Origin: Bacillus sp. HNG
Lineage (GTDB): Bacteria > Bacillota > Bacilli > Bacillales > Bacillaceae_L
Direction of reading: 5' to 3'
Assembly: GCF_003400205.1 (NCBI RefSeq)
Contig: NZ_QUQV01000004.1
Span: forward strand, 310,001 to 374,000
DNA length: 64,000 bases
Made by a program: the position numbers and the translations under genes. The notes beneath the pieces were generated by a model. It was not told the DNA's origin and did no database searches. It worked only from the letters and a program-made list of their open reading frames with translations. Positions 1 to 8,949 of the stretch are shown piece after piece; position 1 is the first letter of the stretch; each line of letters opens with the position of its first letter.

Positions 1-1021
1 GATAAGGGGTAAATAAAAGTCCATTTGCCCCAGGAGGAATTGATTCTATACCATCTAAAAGAGATGTGATTGACTCTCCAGTTGCAAAGACTTGTTGAAA
101 CCAGTTTAAGCTATAGCCTGCTGAAAGTGTGACCCCCATACTATAATATGCATTCTCCTTGCCGTGATTAAAATAATGGACTTTACCAAGATAATCCTTA
201 TTACTTGATGATTCGTAGGAGAGAATAACCCCGGATGTTCCAATACTGCATATAGTTTTTCCTTCCGTTAAAACGCCTGCACCAATCGCTCCTGCCGCAT
301 TATCTGCTGCACCAGCAAACACCCTAGTTGATGTAGATAATCCAGTTGCCTTTGCAAATTCTTCCGAAACAGTACCTGTGCAATCATATGATTCAACTAA
401 GGGGGGGAAGATCTTTTTATTTAGATTGAAGCTGTCAATAATTTGATCACTCCACATTTTTTTTGAGATATTTAATAGAAGTGTACCTGCAGCGTCAGAA
501 TAATCCATTTCGACTGTACCACTAATTCGAAAGCGAAGGTAATCCTTGGGCAGTAAGAAATAACGTATTTTATTATATATTTCTTTCTCATGTTCTTTAA
601 CCCAAAGGAGCTTTGGTAAAGTAAAGCCCTCAAGTGCTTGGTTTTTTGTAATTTCTATGAGTTTTTTTTCACTAAGTACTTCATTAATGTCCCTGCACTG
701 TTTTGTAGTGCGGGTATCATTCCATAAAATTGCATTTCTTAGAACTTGATAGTTTTTATCTAAAAGTACCAAGCCGTGCATTTGTCCAGAAAAGCTAATA
801 CCTTCAATATCTTCCTTTTTCCCATCGAAGTTCTCGATGATTTCTGAAATAATCTCCTTTGTTTTAATATACCAATGTTCAGGATCCTGTTCACTATAAC
901 CGGACTTTTCTATAATGAGAGGGTAGGGCCTTGATAATGATTTATGTACTACACCACCACGATCAACCAATATTGCTTTAACAGCACTTGTACCTAAGTC
1001 AATTCCAATAACATATTTCAT
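1..1021 (-). CDS. xylB: Xylulokinase (FGGY family), 3' end outside window
   Basis: Carbohydrate kinase expected to phosphorylate D-xylulose to xylulose 5-phosphate in the cytoplasm. The visible 340 residues start MKYVIGIDLGTSAVKAIL, the FGGY phosphate-binding motif. WNDTR near residue 101 and GAADNAAGAIGAG near residue 240 fit the family. The C-terminal third (about 150 residues) lies beyond the left edge. The start at 1021 is preceded by a GGGGGAT ribosome site. It is divergent from the AraC gene. FGGY kinases for xylulose, fuculose and gluconate look alike, so the xylulose call rests on overall resemblance and on the nearby polyol dehydrogenase and lyxose isomerase genes. Confidence 0.8.
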   Translation of the reverse strand, partial: MKYVIGIDLGTSAVKAILVDRGGVVHKSLSRPYPLIIEKSGYSEQDPEHWYIKTKEIISEIIENFDGKKEDIEGISFSGQMHGLVLLDKNYQVLRNAILWNDTRTTKQCRDINEVLSEKKLIEITKNQALEGFTLPKLLWVKEHEKEIYNKIRYFLLPKDYLRFRISGTVEMDYSDAAGTLLLNISKKMWSDQIIDSFNLNKKIFPPLVESYDCTGTVSEEFAKATGLSTSTRVFAGAADNAAGAIGAGVLTEGKTICSIGTSGVILSYESSSNKDYLGKVHYFNHGKENAYYSMGVTLSAGYSLNWFQQVFATGESITSLLDGIESIPPGANGLLFTPY

Positions 1022-1136
1022 GTTTATCCCCCGTTGTTTTTTAGTGTAAAATAAAAATTATCCATCTATAATTATTTATATATTTAAAAAATTCATTGTT
1101 TGATTTTCTCAAGCGATATTTATAGAGGTGAATACT

Positions 1137-2015
1137 ATGTTACGAGACGAACAATTAAGGGTCTTTTGGATTTCTAGAATCGATTATGAAAAAAATACGG
1201 GAGTTAAAAGTCACTATCATGATGATTTATATCAATTGCTTTTTATTATAGATGGAGACGGGTACATAAAGATTAATGGTGAAATCTATAATCTTCTTCC
1301 AAAACATGCTTATTTGTTTCCAAAACAGCATGAGCACAGCTTTCACTTTGAGAAAATATCGTCAACAATCGATGTAAAGTTTGATATTATTAATCGAAAA
1401 TTAGAGGACTTACTTAAAGATAACAGTCCTTCGATGCCGTATTTCATAGGCGAGTCCCCTAAATTACAGGAACTGTTTAAGTTATCCGTGATGAATTTAA
1501 AGGAGCCTAATCCAATTCTTCTTTATCGAATAGATGTTGTGTTCAAAGACTTCTTGCTATCTATTGCACAGGAAAACATGCCGTCCCAAAATTCAATCAA
1601 TCGTTCCATCTATACCAAAATGAATGAGTATCATCCTAATTTTCCAATCATGGATTATTTGTCTGAAAATTTACAATCAAAAATCACGCTTGAAGATATA
1701 GCTCAGCGCTTTAATTTTCATCCTCATTACATTATTGAGCTATTTAGAAAAATATACGATACAACACCGATGAATTTCCTTCAAGATATTAGAATCGAAA
1801 AGTCAAAAGAATACTTAGAATTTAGTAGTTTTACAATTACCGAAATTGCCGAATTAATCGGTTTATCGGCCCCGTACTTTTCAAGGTTGTTCCGTAAGAA
1901 GGAGGGAATATCTCCAACAGAATACCGAGAACAAGCCAGGACTGTGGTCGGTAAAGATATTCTGCTAGAAGATGAGTTTTTGCCATCTTTTGAGAAACAA
2001 CCAAAAATTGAATAA
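1137..2015 (+). CDS. AraC family transcriptional regulator
   Basis: Cytoplasmic activator or repressor of about 292 residues. The first 100 residues form a cupin-like sensing domain (HYHDDLYQLLFIIDGDG). Residues about 185-285 hold the two helix-turn-helix motifs of AraC proteins (ITLEDIAQRFNFHPHYI and ITEIAELIGLSAPYFSRLF). An in-frame GTG at 1128 lies inside the ribosome site AGAGGTG, so the ATG at 1137, six bases further on, is the better start. It stands alone on the plus strand between the minus-strand xylulokinase and TRAP operon, which are its most likely targets; that assignment is inferred from position. Confidence 0.9.
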   Translation: MLRDEQLRVFWISRIDYEKNTGVKSHYHDDLYQLLFIIDGDGYIKINGEIYNLLPKHAYLFPKQHEHSFHFEKISSTIDVKFDIINRKLEDLLKDNSPSMPYFIGESPKLQELFKLSVMNLKEPNPILLYRIDVVFKDFLLSIAQENMPSQNSINRSIYTKMNEYHPNFPIMDYLSENLQSKITLEDIAQRFNFHPHYIIELFRKIYDTTPMNFLQDIRIEKSKEYLEFSSFTITEIAELIGLSAPYFSRLFRKKEGISPTEYREQARTVVGKDILLEDEFLPSFEKQPKIE

Positions 2016-2044
2016 ATAAGAACCCTCAAAAGGGGGTTCTTATT
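2016..2044. terminator. Bidirectional Rho-independent terminator
   Basis: AATAAGAACCC pairs with GGGTTCTTATT around a short AAAA-containing loop, with T and A runs at the two ends. It serves the AraC gene and, from the other side, the TRAP operon, whose last codons run into it. Confidence 0.75.
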
Positions 2045-3320
2045 GGAATAAATTCGGTATGAACATCGATAGATGTGGTATGAATGCAACCAATAAAAGT
2101 ACAACAATCATACTCAGGTAGAATGGGAGCAATGCCTTAACCACATTTTCAACAGGTACTTTACCAATCGCGCTTCCAACGAATAATGCTCCACCTACTG
2201 GAGGAGTAACCAATCCAATAGCCATACAGATCATCATTAAAATACCATAATGAACTGGATCCATACCGATACTTGTTGCAATCGGTAACAATATTGGGGT
2301 TGTAATAAGAATGATTGGTGCAACGTCTAATATTGTTCCTAGGAATAAAAGAATAACAATAATAATCAAGGTAATAAGGAATGGGTTATCCGTTAAGCTT
2401 AAAAGACTCTCTGATACTAGTTTTGGAACACGAAGTAAAGCTAGTAACCAAGCGAAGCCACTTGAAGTTGCAATTAGGAATAATACGAGAGCCAATGTCT
2501 TAAATGTCCGAGAAAGTACAGGAATAATCATTGAAATTTTAACTTCTTTATTAAAAACAAAGCTTATTAAAAAGGCATAGGCAACTGCGATAGCTGCTGA
2601 TTCTGTAACAGTGAAAATACCAGTCATGATCCCGCCAATGATAATGAGACCGGTAAGTAATCCCGGAACAGCTTCTTTTAAAGCAATCCCTACTTCTTTA
2701 AATGAGGAAGGCTTCTCAGCAGGATACTTTCTTTTAACTGCAATAATATAGGCAGTCACCATTAAGCCTATGCCAAGTAGAATTCCAGGTATAATGCCAG
2801 CCAAAAACAAAGAACTTATCGAAATTCCCCCACCTGCAGCCAATGCATAAATGATCATATTATGACTAGGAGGTATAACGATTCCTTGTGTCGCACCAGA
2901 TACAGTTACAGCAACCGAATAGTCTGTATCGTATCCTTTTTTCTTCATCATTGGTATCATAATTGATCCAACGGATGAAGCATCAGCTAATGCTGAACCA
3001 GAAATTCCGCCGAAAAGCATACTCGTATTTACGTTAACAATTCCTAATCCCCCACGGAATCTTCCAACAATCACATCAGAAAGTCTGATTAGGCGCTTGG
3101 AAATGCCACCTGAATTCATGATTTCTCCAGCAAGGATAAAGAAAGGTATGGCTAAAAGTGAGAAACTATTAATTCCCGCAACCATTCTTTGTACTAGGAC
3201 CGACAACGGGATATCTAATTGAAATGCTACAATGATGGAAGTTAGGCCCATTGCAAGCGCAACTGGAACACCAAAAATTAATAAAAACAAAAACAATCCT
3301 ATAAGTGTAGCAACAGCCAT
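2040..3320 (-). CDS. dctM: TRAP transporter large permease (DctM)
   Basis: Membrane subunit that moves an organic acid or sugar-related solute into the cell using the sodium gradient. Its 426 residues are almost wholly hydrophobic, with about 12 predicted membrane segments and the DctM-family stretches GGISGSALADASSVGS and GIVIPPSHNMIIYA. Length is normal. Its ATG shares one base with the stop codon of dctQ (TAATG), which indicates translational coupling. It is the last gene of the dehydrogenase-HIT-dctPQM operon. Substrate is not readable; the neighbours suggest a polyol, sugar acid or related compound. Confidence 0.93.
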   Translation of the reverse strand: MAVATLIGLFLFLLIFGVPVALAMGLTSIIVAFQLDIPLSVLVQRMVAGINSFSLLAIPFFILAGEIMNSGGISKRLIRLSDVIVGRFRGGLGIVNVNTSMLFGGISGSALADASSVGSIMIPMMKKKGYDTDYSVAVTVSGATQGIVIPPSHNMIIYALAAGGGISISSLFLAGIIPGILLGIGLMVTAYIIAVKRKYPAEKPSSFKEVGIALKEAVPGLLTGLIIIGGIMTGIFTVTESAAIAVAYAFLISFVFNKEVKISMIIPVLSRTFKTLALVLFLIATSSGFAWLLALLRVPKLVSESLLSLTDNPFLITLIIIVILLFLGTILDVAPIILITTPILLPIATSIGMDPVHYGILMMICMAIGLVTPPVGGALFVGSAIGKVPVENVVKALLPFYLSMIVVLLLVAFIPHLSMFIPNLFQ

Positions 3321-3811
3321 TACTCTTCACCCTCTCCTTCATCAGCGATGCCTTCCCATTTTCCAAAAAACTCAAAAAATAAGTATAAAATAGTTAGAAG
3401 TCCTGCAATTGGAACAACGACATAGAGTATAGCAGAAGGTGTGTTAATACCCGGAATATATGAATCTTTCATGCTATAAGAGAATTTACTACCTTCAATA
3501 AGCATAAACAAGCCAAATAGGAATGCTAATAGTCTTTGCGATGTGATTACCCATTTTTGAAACTTTTTAGGCATTTTATCTACAAATAAGTTTATTTTTA
3601 TATGGCTATCATCCTGAAATCCAACTGCAATACCAATAAATCCAATCCAAACCATTAATAAGAGTGATAATGGTTGAATCCATGGAGGCGTATAATTAAA
3701 AATATATCTCGCAATTACTTGTATACAAATGATGATAGACATAACAGCGATCATGAGTAATGTAAAGGACTCAGTTAACTTTCTTGCTTTAAAGAGAAAT
3801 TTTTCAATCAC
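3320..3811 (-). CDS. dctQ: TRAP transporter small permease (DctQ)
   Basis: Small membrane subunit of 163 residues with four predicted transmembrane helices, which partners DctM. The segment WIQPLSLLLMVWIGFIGIAVG, followed by DDSHIKINLFVD, is typical of DctQ proteins. It begins about 90 bases after dctP, beyond a stable hairpin, and its stop overlaps the dctM start by one base. Confidence 0.92.
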   Translation of the reverse strand: MIEKFLFKARKLTESFTLLMIAVMSIIICIQVIARYIFNYTPPWIQPLSLLLMVWIGFIGIAVGFQDDSHIKINLFVDKMPKKFQKWVITSQRLLAFLFGLFMLIEGSKFSYSMKDSYIPGINTPSAILYVVVPIAGLLTILYLFFEFFGKWEGIADEGEGEE

Positions 3812-3862
3812 AATTTTCCCTCCCTGTTTAGTACTTGAATGTTTACTCTTTATTTAGATAAA

Positions 3863-3890
3863 GGCAAAGAGTAATGTATTACTCTTTGCC
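3863..3890 (-). promoter_or_regulatory. Intercistronic hairpin after dctP
   Basis: Perfect 13-bp arms GGCAAAGAGTAAT/ATTACTCTTTGCC around a 2-base loop, directly after the binding-protein gene and before dctQ. No long T run follows, so partial termination or protection of the dctP message is more likely than full termination. Confidence 0.6.
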
Positions 3891-3901
3891 AAGAACAGTG
3901 G

Positions 3902-4924
3902 TTACCTTGCATCATCAATTGCTTTGAAAAGGTCTCCATAAGTTTCCTCGTAATCAGAGTATAGAGGTTGAACACTCTCTCTAAACTTATTCCGTTCTTC
4001 ATCTGAAAGTTCAAATACATTGTTACCCGCTTCTTTCACTGTATCCATAGCTTTTTGTGAAAACTTATCATATTCCTCTAGTTGTATTTTTTCGGATTCT
4101 AATGCAGCTTCTTTGATTATTTCTTGATCTTCTCCAGATAATGAATCCCATGATTTTTTACTCATGAATAGAACTCCTGGAATACGTAAATGCTCTGATA
4201 ATGTGAAGTTTTTAGCAACTTCATAGTGTCCATCTGCCACATAGGTACTTACGTTATTTTCTCCACCATCAATTACACCCATTTGTAAAGCACTATAGAC
4301 CTCTGATGCAGAAAGTGGAGTTGGGGAAGTTCCTAATTTCTTAAATGCATCAATTAAAATATCATTCTGCATTACACGAATCTTTTTCCCTTTTACATCA
4401 TCAGCTTTTTCGATAGGGTCAATGGAATAGAAGCTTCTAGCACCTGCATCATAAAAGGCAAGACCGATTAAATCAGCTTTCTCTAAATCAGCAAAAAGTT
4501 CGTCTCTTAATGAAGAATCCAGTGTATTCCACATATGCTCCCTACTATCGAATAAAAATGGAAAACTGAATATACCAAGGCTTTTTGCGAATTGGGTTAG
4601 TGGGCCGGAATTAGCTCTACCGATATCCACAATCCCTACTTGAGTTTGTTCTATAGTAGTTGTTTCATCTCCAAGCTGACCACCGGTATATACATCAACC
4701 TTGATTCTGCCATCTGATAATTCCTCTACCTTTTTGGCAAACTCTTTCTCTGCTATTGAATCAGGATATTCATCAACCTGAGGCTCTGACAGACGTAGGA
4801 CAATTTGTTTACCAGAATTGGTAGTGTCCCCACTATCTTTTTTAGAATCTGATTTTTCTGAGGAACAAGCCATTAATGTAAGTCCCATAAGTAATAAGAC
4901 AACAAACAGTTTAACAAATTTCAT
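3902..4924 (-). CDS. dctP: TRAP transporter solute-binding lipoprotein (DctP)
   Basis: Extracellular lipoprotein that captures the substrate for DctQM. The 340-residue product has a signal peptide ending in the lipobox LMAC, a low-complexity linker (SSEKSDSKKDSGDTT), then the DctP fold: GGQLGDETTTIEQTQVGIVDI and VYSALQMGVIDGGENN, the latter part of the usual ligand-site region. The start is preceded by CAGGGGGG. It overlaps the end of the HIT gene by 14 bases, so it is in the same operon. The solute cannot be deduced from sequence alone. Confidence 0.93.
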   Translation of the reverse strand: MKFVKLFVVLLLMGLTLMACSSEKSDSKKDSGDTTNSGKQIVLRLSEPQVDEYPDSIAEKEFAKKVEELSDGRIKVDVYTGGQLGDETTTIEQTQVGIVDIGRANSGPLTQFAKSLGIFSFPFLFDSREHMWNTLDSSLRDELFADLEKADLIGLAFYDAGARSFYSIDPIEKADDVKGKKIRVMQNDILIDAFKKLGTSPTPLSASEVYSALQMGVIDGGENNVSTYVADGHYEVAKNFTLSEHLRIPGVLFMSKKSWDSLSGEDQEIIKEAALESEKIQLEEYDKFSQKAMDTVKEAGNNVFELSDEERNKFRESVQPLYSDYEETYGDLFKAIDDAR

Positions 4925-5357
4925 ATTTTTCCCCCCTGTTTACATACATTTTTATTTGTTCGATTAAAGATTCATATTTATTAGGAGCTTCCATCTTTTT
5001 TGATAAAGGATTGTTTTCAAATGCCTCTCCCCAATCTGTTCCATTTTTATATTTTGGAACAATATGAACATGAAGGTGGGACACGATATCCCCATATATT
5101 CCGTAATTAATTTTATCTGGATTAAAGGCTTTTTGTAACGATTTTGCAGCACTTGAAACGTCTTCTATAAAGTGATGAAGTTCTTCAGTTGATAATTCAA
5201 AGATTTCTTTACGATGTTGTTTAAATGTGACAATGCTCCTCCCAACATGCGTTTGATCCTTATTTAGATAGAAGGTAGAAGTTCTTAATTCGCAAATTTC
5301 CACCATTAAGTCACTTAATCTCTTATCTTTTTCACAGTAAAAGCATTCTTTACTCAT
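4911..5357 (-). CDS. HIT family protein
   Basis: Histidine-triad nucleotide-binding protein of 148 residues, likely a cytoplasmic nucleotide hydrolase or transferase. The triad HLHVHIV lies near residue 95, preceded by the conserved stretch GRSIVTFKQHRKEIFELS. A CEKD/CFYC segment at the N-terminus may bind a metal. Its start overlaps the dehydrogenase gene by 8 bases and its stop overlaps dctP by 14, so it is translated with a catabolic transport operon, which is an odd setting for this family. Its substrate is unknown. Confidence 0.85.
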   Translation of the reverse strand: MSKECFYCEKDKRLSDLMVEICELRTSTFYLNKDQTHVGRSIVTFKQHRKEIFELSTEELHHFIEDVSSAAKSLQKAFNPDKINYGIYGDIVSHLHVHIVPKYKNGTDWGEAFENNPLSKKMEAPNKYESLIEQIKMYVNRGEKYEIC

Positions 5358-6408
5358 TTTCTTTGTCAGATCCTTTTACTTCACAATCAATCATAACGTG
5401 AATCGTATCACCGCGATGAGTGTTCCGAGTTTTAAACGCCTCATCTACTTTCTCAAGTGGATAAATATGAGTTATTGTTTCAGTTGTGTTCACAAGTCCA
5501 TCCAGGACAAGCTTAAGCCCCTCGTCAAAATATCTACGATTATCAATATCTCTTTTTGGTTCGGTTGAGAAGATATCCAGACGTTTTTTATGCACTTTAA
5601 AGAAGTCAATTGGTTCATGACATGTTCCGATACAACCATACATGACAATTCTTCCATTTTGGGCAGCTGCATCAATAGCATCTACCATTCCAGACCCTTC
5701 TAATAAGCAAGGGATAACAATATCAAATCCCTCCGGGAAGTCTTTTCTAACGATATCCATTGTTTTGGCATCAGGCGAAGGCATTTTATAAGTGTGTGTA
5801 GCTCCATATTTCTTTGCTAATTCTAATTTTTCGTCAAATAAATCAGTTACGACTAAATTTTTAGGGCTGTATAAGCTTACAACTTGTGTTAGCGCTAAAC
5901 CACTTACTCCTTGCCCCATAATTAATACATTCTTGTTTGGTGAAATATTTGCGTTCTCCGCAGCAGATAAAAGAGCCGGAATCACTTCTATTAAAGAACC
6001 CTCAATAAGTGGTAATTCCTTTGGTAATACTTTTACAGAAAAAGGCTTACAGCAAACATATTCAGCAAAGGCTCCCCAAATATAACGAAGTGCTACATGG
6101 TCACCTTCCTTAAGACCAATTACGTTCTTACCTACTTTGTCAATTACCCCTGCTACTTCATGACCAAGTCGTGTAGGATATGATATAAACTCAGGTTCGC
6201 GAGCACCGCGATAGACTTCTACATCACTTCCGCAAATGCCAACCCACTTAACCTTTATCCTTACTTCCCCTTCAGCAGGTTCTGGAATTTCTGCACGTTT
6301 TATTTCAATTTTACCTACATCCTCTACAACTGCACACATTTGAGTGCCAGGACCGTCATGATCCACCAATTTCATCGGGGGTACTGTCATTTTTGTTACC
6401 ATTTGCAA
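5350..6408 (-). CDS. Zinc-type medium-chain alcohol/polyol dehydrogenase
   Basis: NAD(P)-dependent medium-chain dehydrogenase of about 350 residues, expected to oxidise a polyol or sugar alcohol to a ketose. Catalytic zinc ligands are in WVGICGSDVEVYRG and RLGHEVAGV. The cofactor fold begins at LIMGQGVSGLALTQ. The usual four-cysteine structural zinc loop is not evident after GHEVAG, so it may carry only the catalytic zinc. Start is ambiguous: TTG at 6408 (5 bases after AAGGAG) or ATG at 6402 (11 bases). It is the first gene of the operon and follows a cre site. Together with the xylulokinase it would fit polyol to xylulose to xylulose 5-phosphate, which is an inference. Confidence 0.85.
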   Translation of the reverse strand: MQMVTKMTVPPMKLVDHDGPGTQMCAVVEDVGKIEIKRAEIPEPAEGEVRIKVKWVGICGSDVEVYRGAREPEFISYPTRLGHEVAGVIDKVGKNVIGLKEGDHVALRYIWGAFAEYVCCKPFSVKVLPKELPLIEGSLIEVIPALLSAAENANISPNKNVLIMGQGVSGLALTQVVSLYSPKNLVVTDLFDEKLELAKKYGATHTYKMPSPDAKTMDIVRKDFPEGFDIVIPCLLEGSGMVDAIDAAAQNGRIVMYGCIGTCHEPIDFFKVHKKRLDIFSTEPKRDIDNRRYFDEGLKLVLDGLVNTTETITHIYPLEKVDEAFKTRNTHRGDTIHVMIDCEVKGSDKENE

Positions 6409-6446
6409 TATCGCTCCTTCATGTTTGTTTTGTTTTTTATTATCTT

Positions 6447-6460
6447 TGAAAGCACTTTCA
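6447..6460 (-). promoter_or_regulatory. cre (CcpA operator)
   Basis: TGAAAGCACTTTCA differs by one base from the palindromic cre sequence TGAAAGCGCTTTCA. It lies about 40 bases upstream of the dehydrogenase start, where CcpA binding would give carbon catabolite repression of the TRAP operon. Confidence 0.7.
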
Positions 6461-6721
6461 ATATAAAATAACTATAATTCAGAAGTATATGAAATTCTAT
6501 GTCTATAATTCAATTGTATTTATCCAAAACTCAGAATTGAAAAAAACACAAGGAAATGATAGCTAGAAAAAGATTGGGATTATCAAGGGTTTGTATTGCT
6601 TTTTAATTATCAAGATAGGGGTAGACCTGAATATTGGACAAGGAAAGTTGCGTTTTAGTCAAAGTAAATCGCCTTATGTTTCATACATTTTCCCTGATTA
6701 TAATGATTAGGAGGTATATCG
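6461..6721. other. Gene-free stretch
   Basis: AT-rich DNA with stops in all frames. The promoter of the minus-strand dehydrogenase operon should lie at its left end. Nothing else is recognisable. Confidence 0.5.
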
Positions 6722-6853
6722 ATGATTAGTAGGAGTATGAATTAAAAAAAGAAAGCGCGGGGATATATTAAAAAGAGTAATATAGTTTTGACAGAAGATG
6801 AGATTAAGAAAATAGAGATTGCAGATATTCAAGCTTCGAAAGATGTTCCCTAA
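6722..6853 (+). pseudogene. Remnant of ydaE-type D-lyxose isomerase
   Basis: After an intact ribosome site (TAGGAGG) an ATG opens MISR, hits a stop at codon 8, then continues in the same frame as GYIKKSNIVLTEDEIKKIEI before a stop. This matches the start of the intact isomerase at 39749 (MISR...EYFKKCKIALTEEEIDRLEI), with two residues missing. Everything after about residue 45 is lost. It is a dead 5' fragment rather than a short gene. Confidence 0.7.
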
Positions 6854-7335
6854 AAAGGGAACAGGCTTCTATTAGCATCCACAAAAACCAAAAGTAACGT
6901 GACCCTCTGAATGGTGAATAGACGGTGTATTTATTAAATTTTTTTGCAATTTTTGCAGGAATTTGTATTAATTTGTAGTATAGTGGATTTATGTAAATCC
7001 CCATCAGAAAGAATTGTTCTTTCTATAAACTCCGATGTTTATTTAATCCCCTTTATTTACCATCCATTTTAAGTTCTATTATTTTTACATACATAATTGG
7101 GGGTTTTTTATATGACTTCTAGGGCTTCTAGTTAATGGAATCAATTCTGCCTTGGTGTATGGTGGACCCGATTATTTTTGAGGTAACAAAAAACCCGAAA
7201 ATTCTCGGCAAAAATAAATTCTTTTCAGTAAGTTTTTTCTGAATGAATAGTAGCTAATAGCGCTAAGCATGGTGAACTTGGTAAAATTCAAATGAAATAA
7301 TAAGCTCAAATTATTTTTAATAGGGGGGTGAGTCT
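6854..7335. other. Gene-free stretch upstream of two-component operon
   Basis: AT-rich DNA without a convincing ORF on either strand. The promoter for the two-component and ABC operon should lie in its right half. A small inverted repeat (TGTTCCCT/AGGGAACA, 6844-6862) at its left end has no T run on either strand. Confidence 0.5.
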
Positions 7336-8949
7336 GTGATTAAGGTGGTAATTGCAGATGATGAGGAAAAAGTGTGCCAGCTTATTATTGGGCTCATTGA
7401 CTGGGAAGCACTAGATATGCAAATTGTTGGTATTGCGCATAATGGTATAGAAGCATTAGATAAGATAAAAGAGTGCGATCCTGACTTAATCATTACGGAT
7501 ATACGAATGCCAGGATATGATGGTTTGGAAATGATTCGGTTTGCACAAGAAATAAAAACGGATTTAGACTTTATCATTATTAGTGGATACCGTCACTTTC
7601 AATATGCACAAAATGCCATTAAATATGGAGTTGGTGATTATCTATTAAAACCTATTAATAAAGAAGACTTCATGGTTGCACTAGAAAAAATGAAAAATCG
7701 TTATAGGAAGCGCACTGAGCAATATGATAATGTAGAACGCTTAAAAATGCAGTTGAAAAATGAGTCATTTAAATTACGTAACAATTTATTTAATGAATTA
7801 CTTTTAGATAAAACACATGGATATAAAAATATTACAATTGAAAGTATTAATGAAAATTATCAGTTTTCCTTTCAACCAGGAACTTTTCAAATTTTTATAG
7901 TAAAAATAGATTGTAACTACAATGAACAATTGAATCATGCAATTGATATCTTGCAAGAAAAAGCTACACAAATTATCAGTAGCCTTTTAAAGGGTCATTG
8001 CAATGAGATGTGGACCTTTCGAAATGGAAGCTTTCTTTATACCATCATAAATTACGATTCTAGTATAAAGAGTACAATTAGGAATCGTCTAAAGAGCATA
8101 TTAGACGAGTTAATTGTACAGGGAACTGCTTTTGAACAATTTACATTTACTGTGGGAGTTGGTTCAGCTTTCGAAGAAATTAATCAAATGTGGCTTACTT
8201 TTGAAGAGGCAAGATATTCTATAATGGAGAGGTTGGTTATTGGGACCCAAAGGCTAATTGAGGAAACACCCCATACACGAGAACCTCAAAGGGTAAATGA
8301 ACTTCTCGTAGAGTTAAATAAGCCAATGGAAGCAGCAATTGAAGTCCTGGATAAAGAGGGTGTACTTCAATGTATTGCAAATTTAAAAACGCATACATCC
8401 CAGATAGATGAAATAAATGGTGATACAATTTATTCGATAATTGAACAGGCGTGGAACTTGTATTTACTGCATATGCGCAACAATCAATTTATATCTTCCT
8501 TTGACGAATTGAATAAAACATTTAAAGAAAATGTAAGTTATTGTAGTTCAGTTGATGAATTATTTACGTTTATGTCTAACCTGATGGGCGAATTCTTAGA
8601 TATTGTTATAGAGGATGAGAAGCAGAAGGAAACAAAGCCAATTCGAATTGCAAAACAATATATTCAGCAAAATTATATGCATCAAATCAGCTTGGAAGAA
8701 ATCAGCCATATAGTCGGGTTTAATTCAGCTTATTTTAGTACACTTTTCAAAAAAATAAGCGGTTCCAACTTTGTAGATTATTGTGTTCAAATACGAATGA
8801 ATAAAGCCAAAGAACTTCTAAGAGAGACTAATTTAAGTATTGCTGTAATTTGCGAACAAGTAGGATATAACGATTTAAAGCATTTTACTAAAACGTTTAA
8901 AAAGAAGATAGGGCTGAAGCCAAATGAATTCAGAAAATTATACTCTTAA
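7336..8949 (+). CDS. YesN-type response regulator with AraC DNA-binding domain
   Basis: Cytoplasmic regulator of 537 residues. Residues 1-125 are a receiver domain with the acidic pocket DDEE, phospho-acceptor D in LIITDIRMPG (about residue 55) and K in YLLKPINKED. Residues about 430-535 are an AraC helix-turn-helix pair (ISLEEISHIVGFNSAYFS and LSIAVICEQVGYNDLKHF). The roughly 300 residues between are the variable linker of this family. The GTG start follows GGGGGGTGAG. Its last 26 bases overlap the kinase gene. It most likely activates the downstream sugar ABC operon. Confidence 0.93.
   Translation: MIKVVIADDEEKVCQLIIGLIDWEALDMQIVGIAHNGIEALDKIKECDPDLIITDIRMPGYDGLEMIRFAQEIKTDLDFIIISGYRHFQYAQNAIKYGVGDYLLKPINKEDFMVALEKMKNRYRKRTEQYDNVERLKMQLKNESFKLRNNLFNELLLDKTHGYKNITIESINENYQFSFQPGTFQIFIVKIDCNYNEQLNHAIDILQEKATQIISSLLKGHCNEMWTFRNGSFLYTIINYDSSIKSTIRNRLKSILDELIVQGTAFEQFTFTVGVGSAFEEINQMWLTFEEARYSIMERLVIGTQRLIEETPHTREPQRVNELLVELNKPMEAAIEVLDKEGVLQCIANLKTHTSQIDEINGDTIYSIIEQAWNLYLLHMRNNQFISSFDELNKTFKENVSYCSSVDELFTFMSNLMGEFLDIVIEDEKQKETKPIRIAKQYIQQNYMHQISLEEISHIVGFNSAYFSTLFKKISGSNFVDYCVQIRMNKAKELLRETNLSIAVICEQVGYNDLKHFTKTFKKKIGLKPNEFRKLYS

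Noticed and set aside
6844-6862. Inverted repeat TGTTCCCT/AGGGAACA as a terminator
   Set aside because: No T run on either strand and no intact gene ending there.
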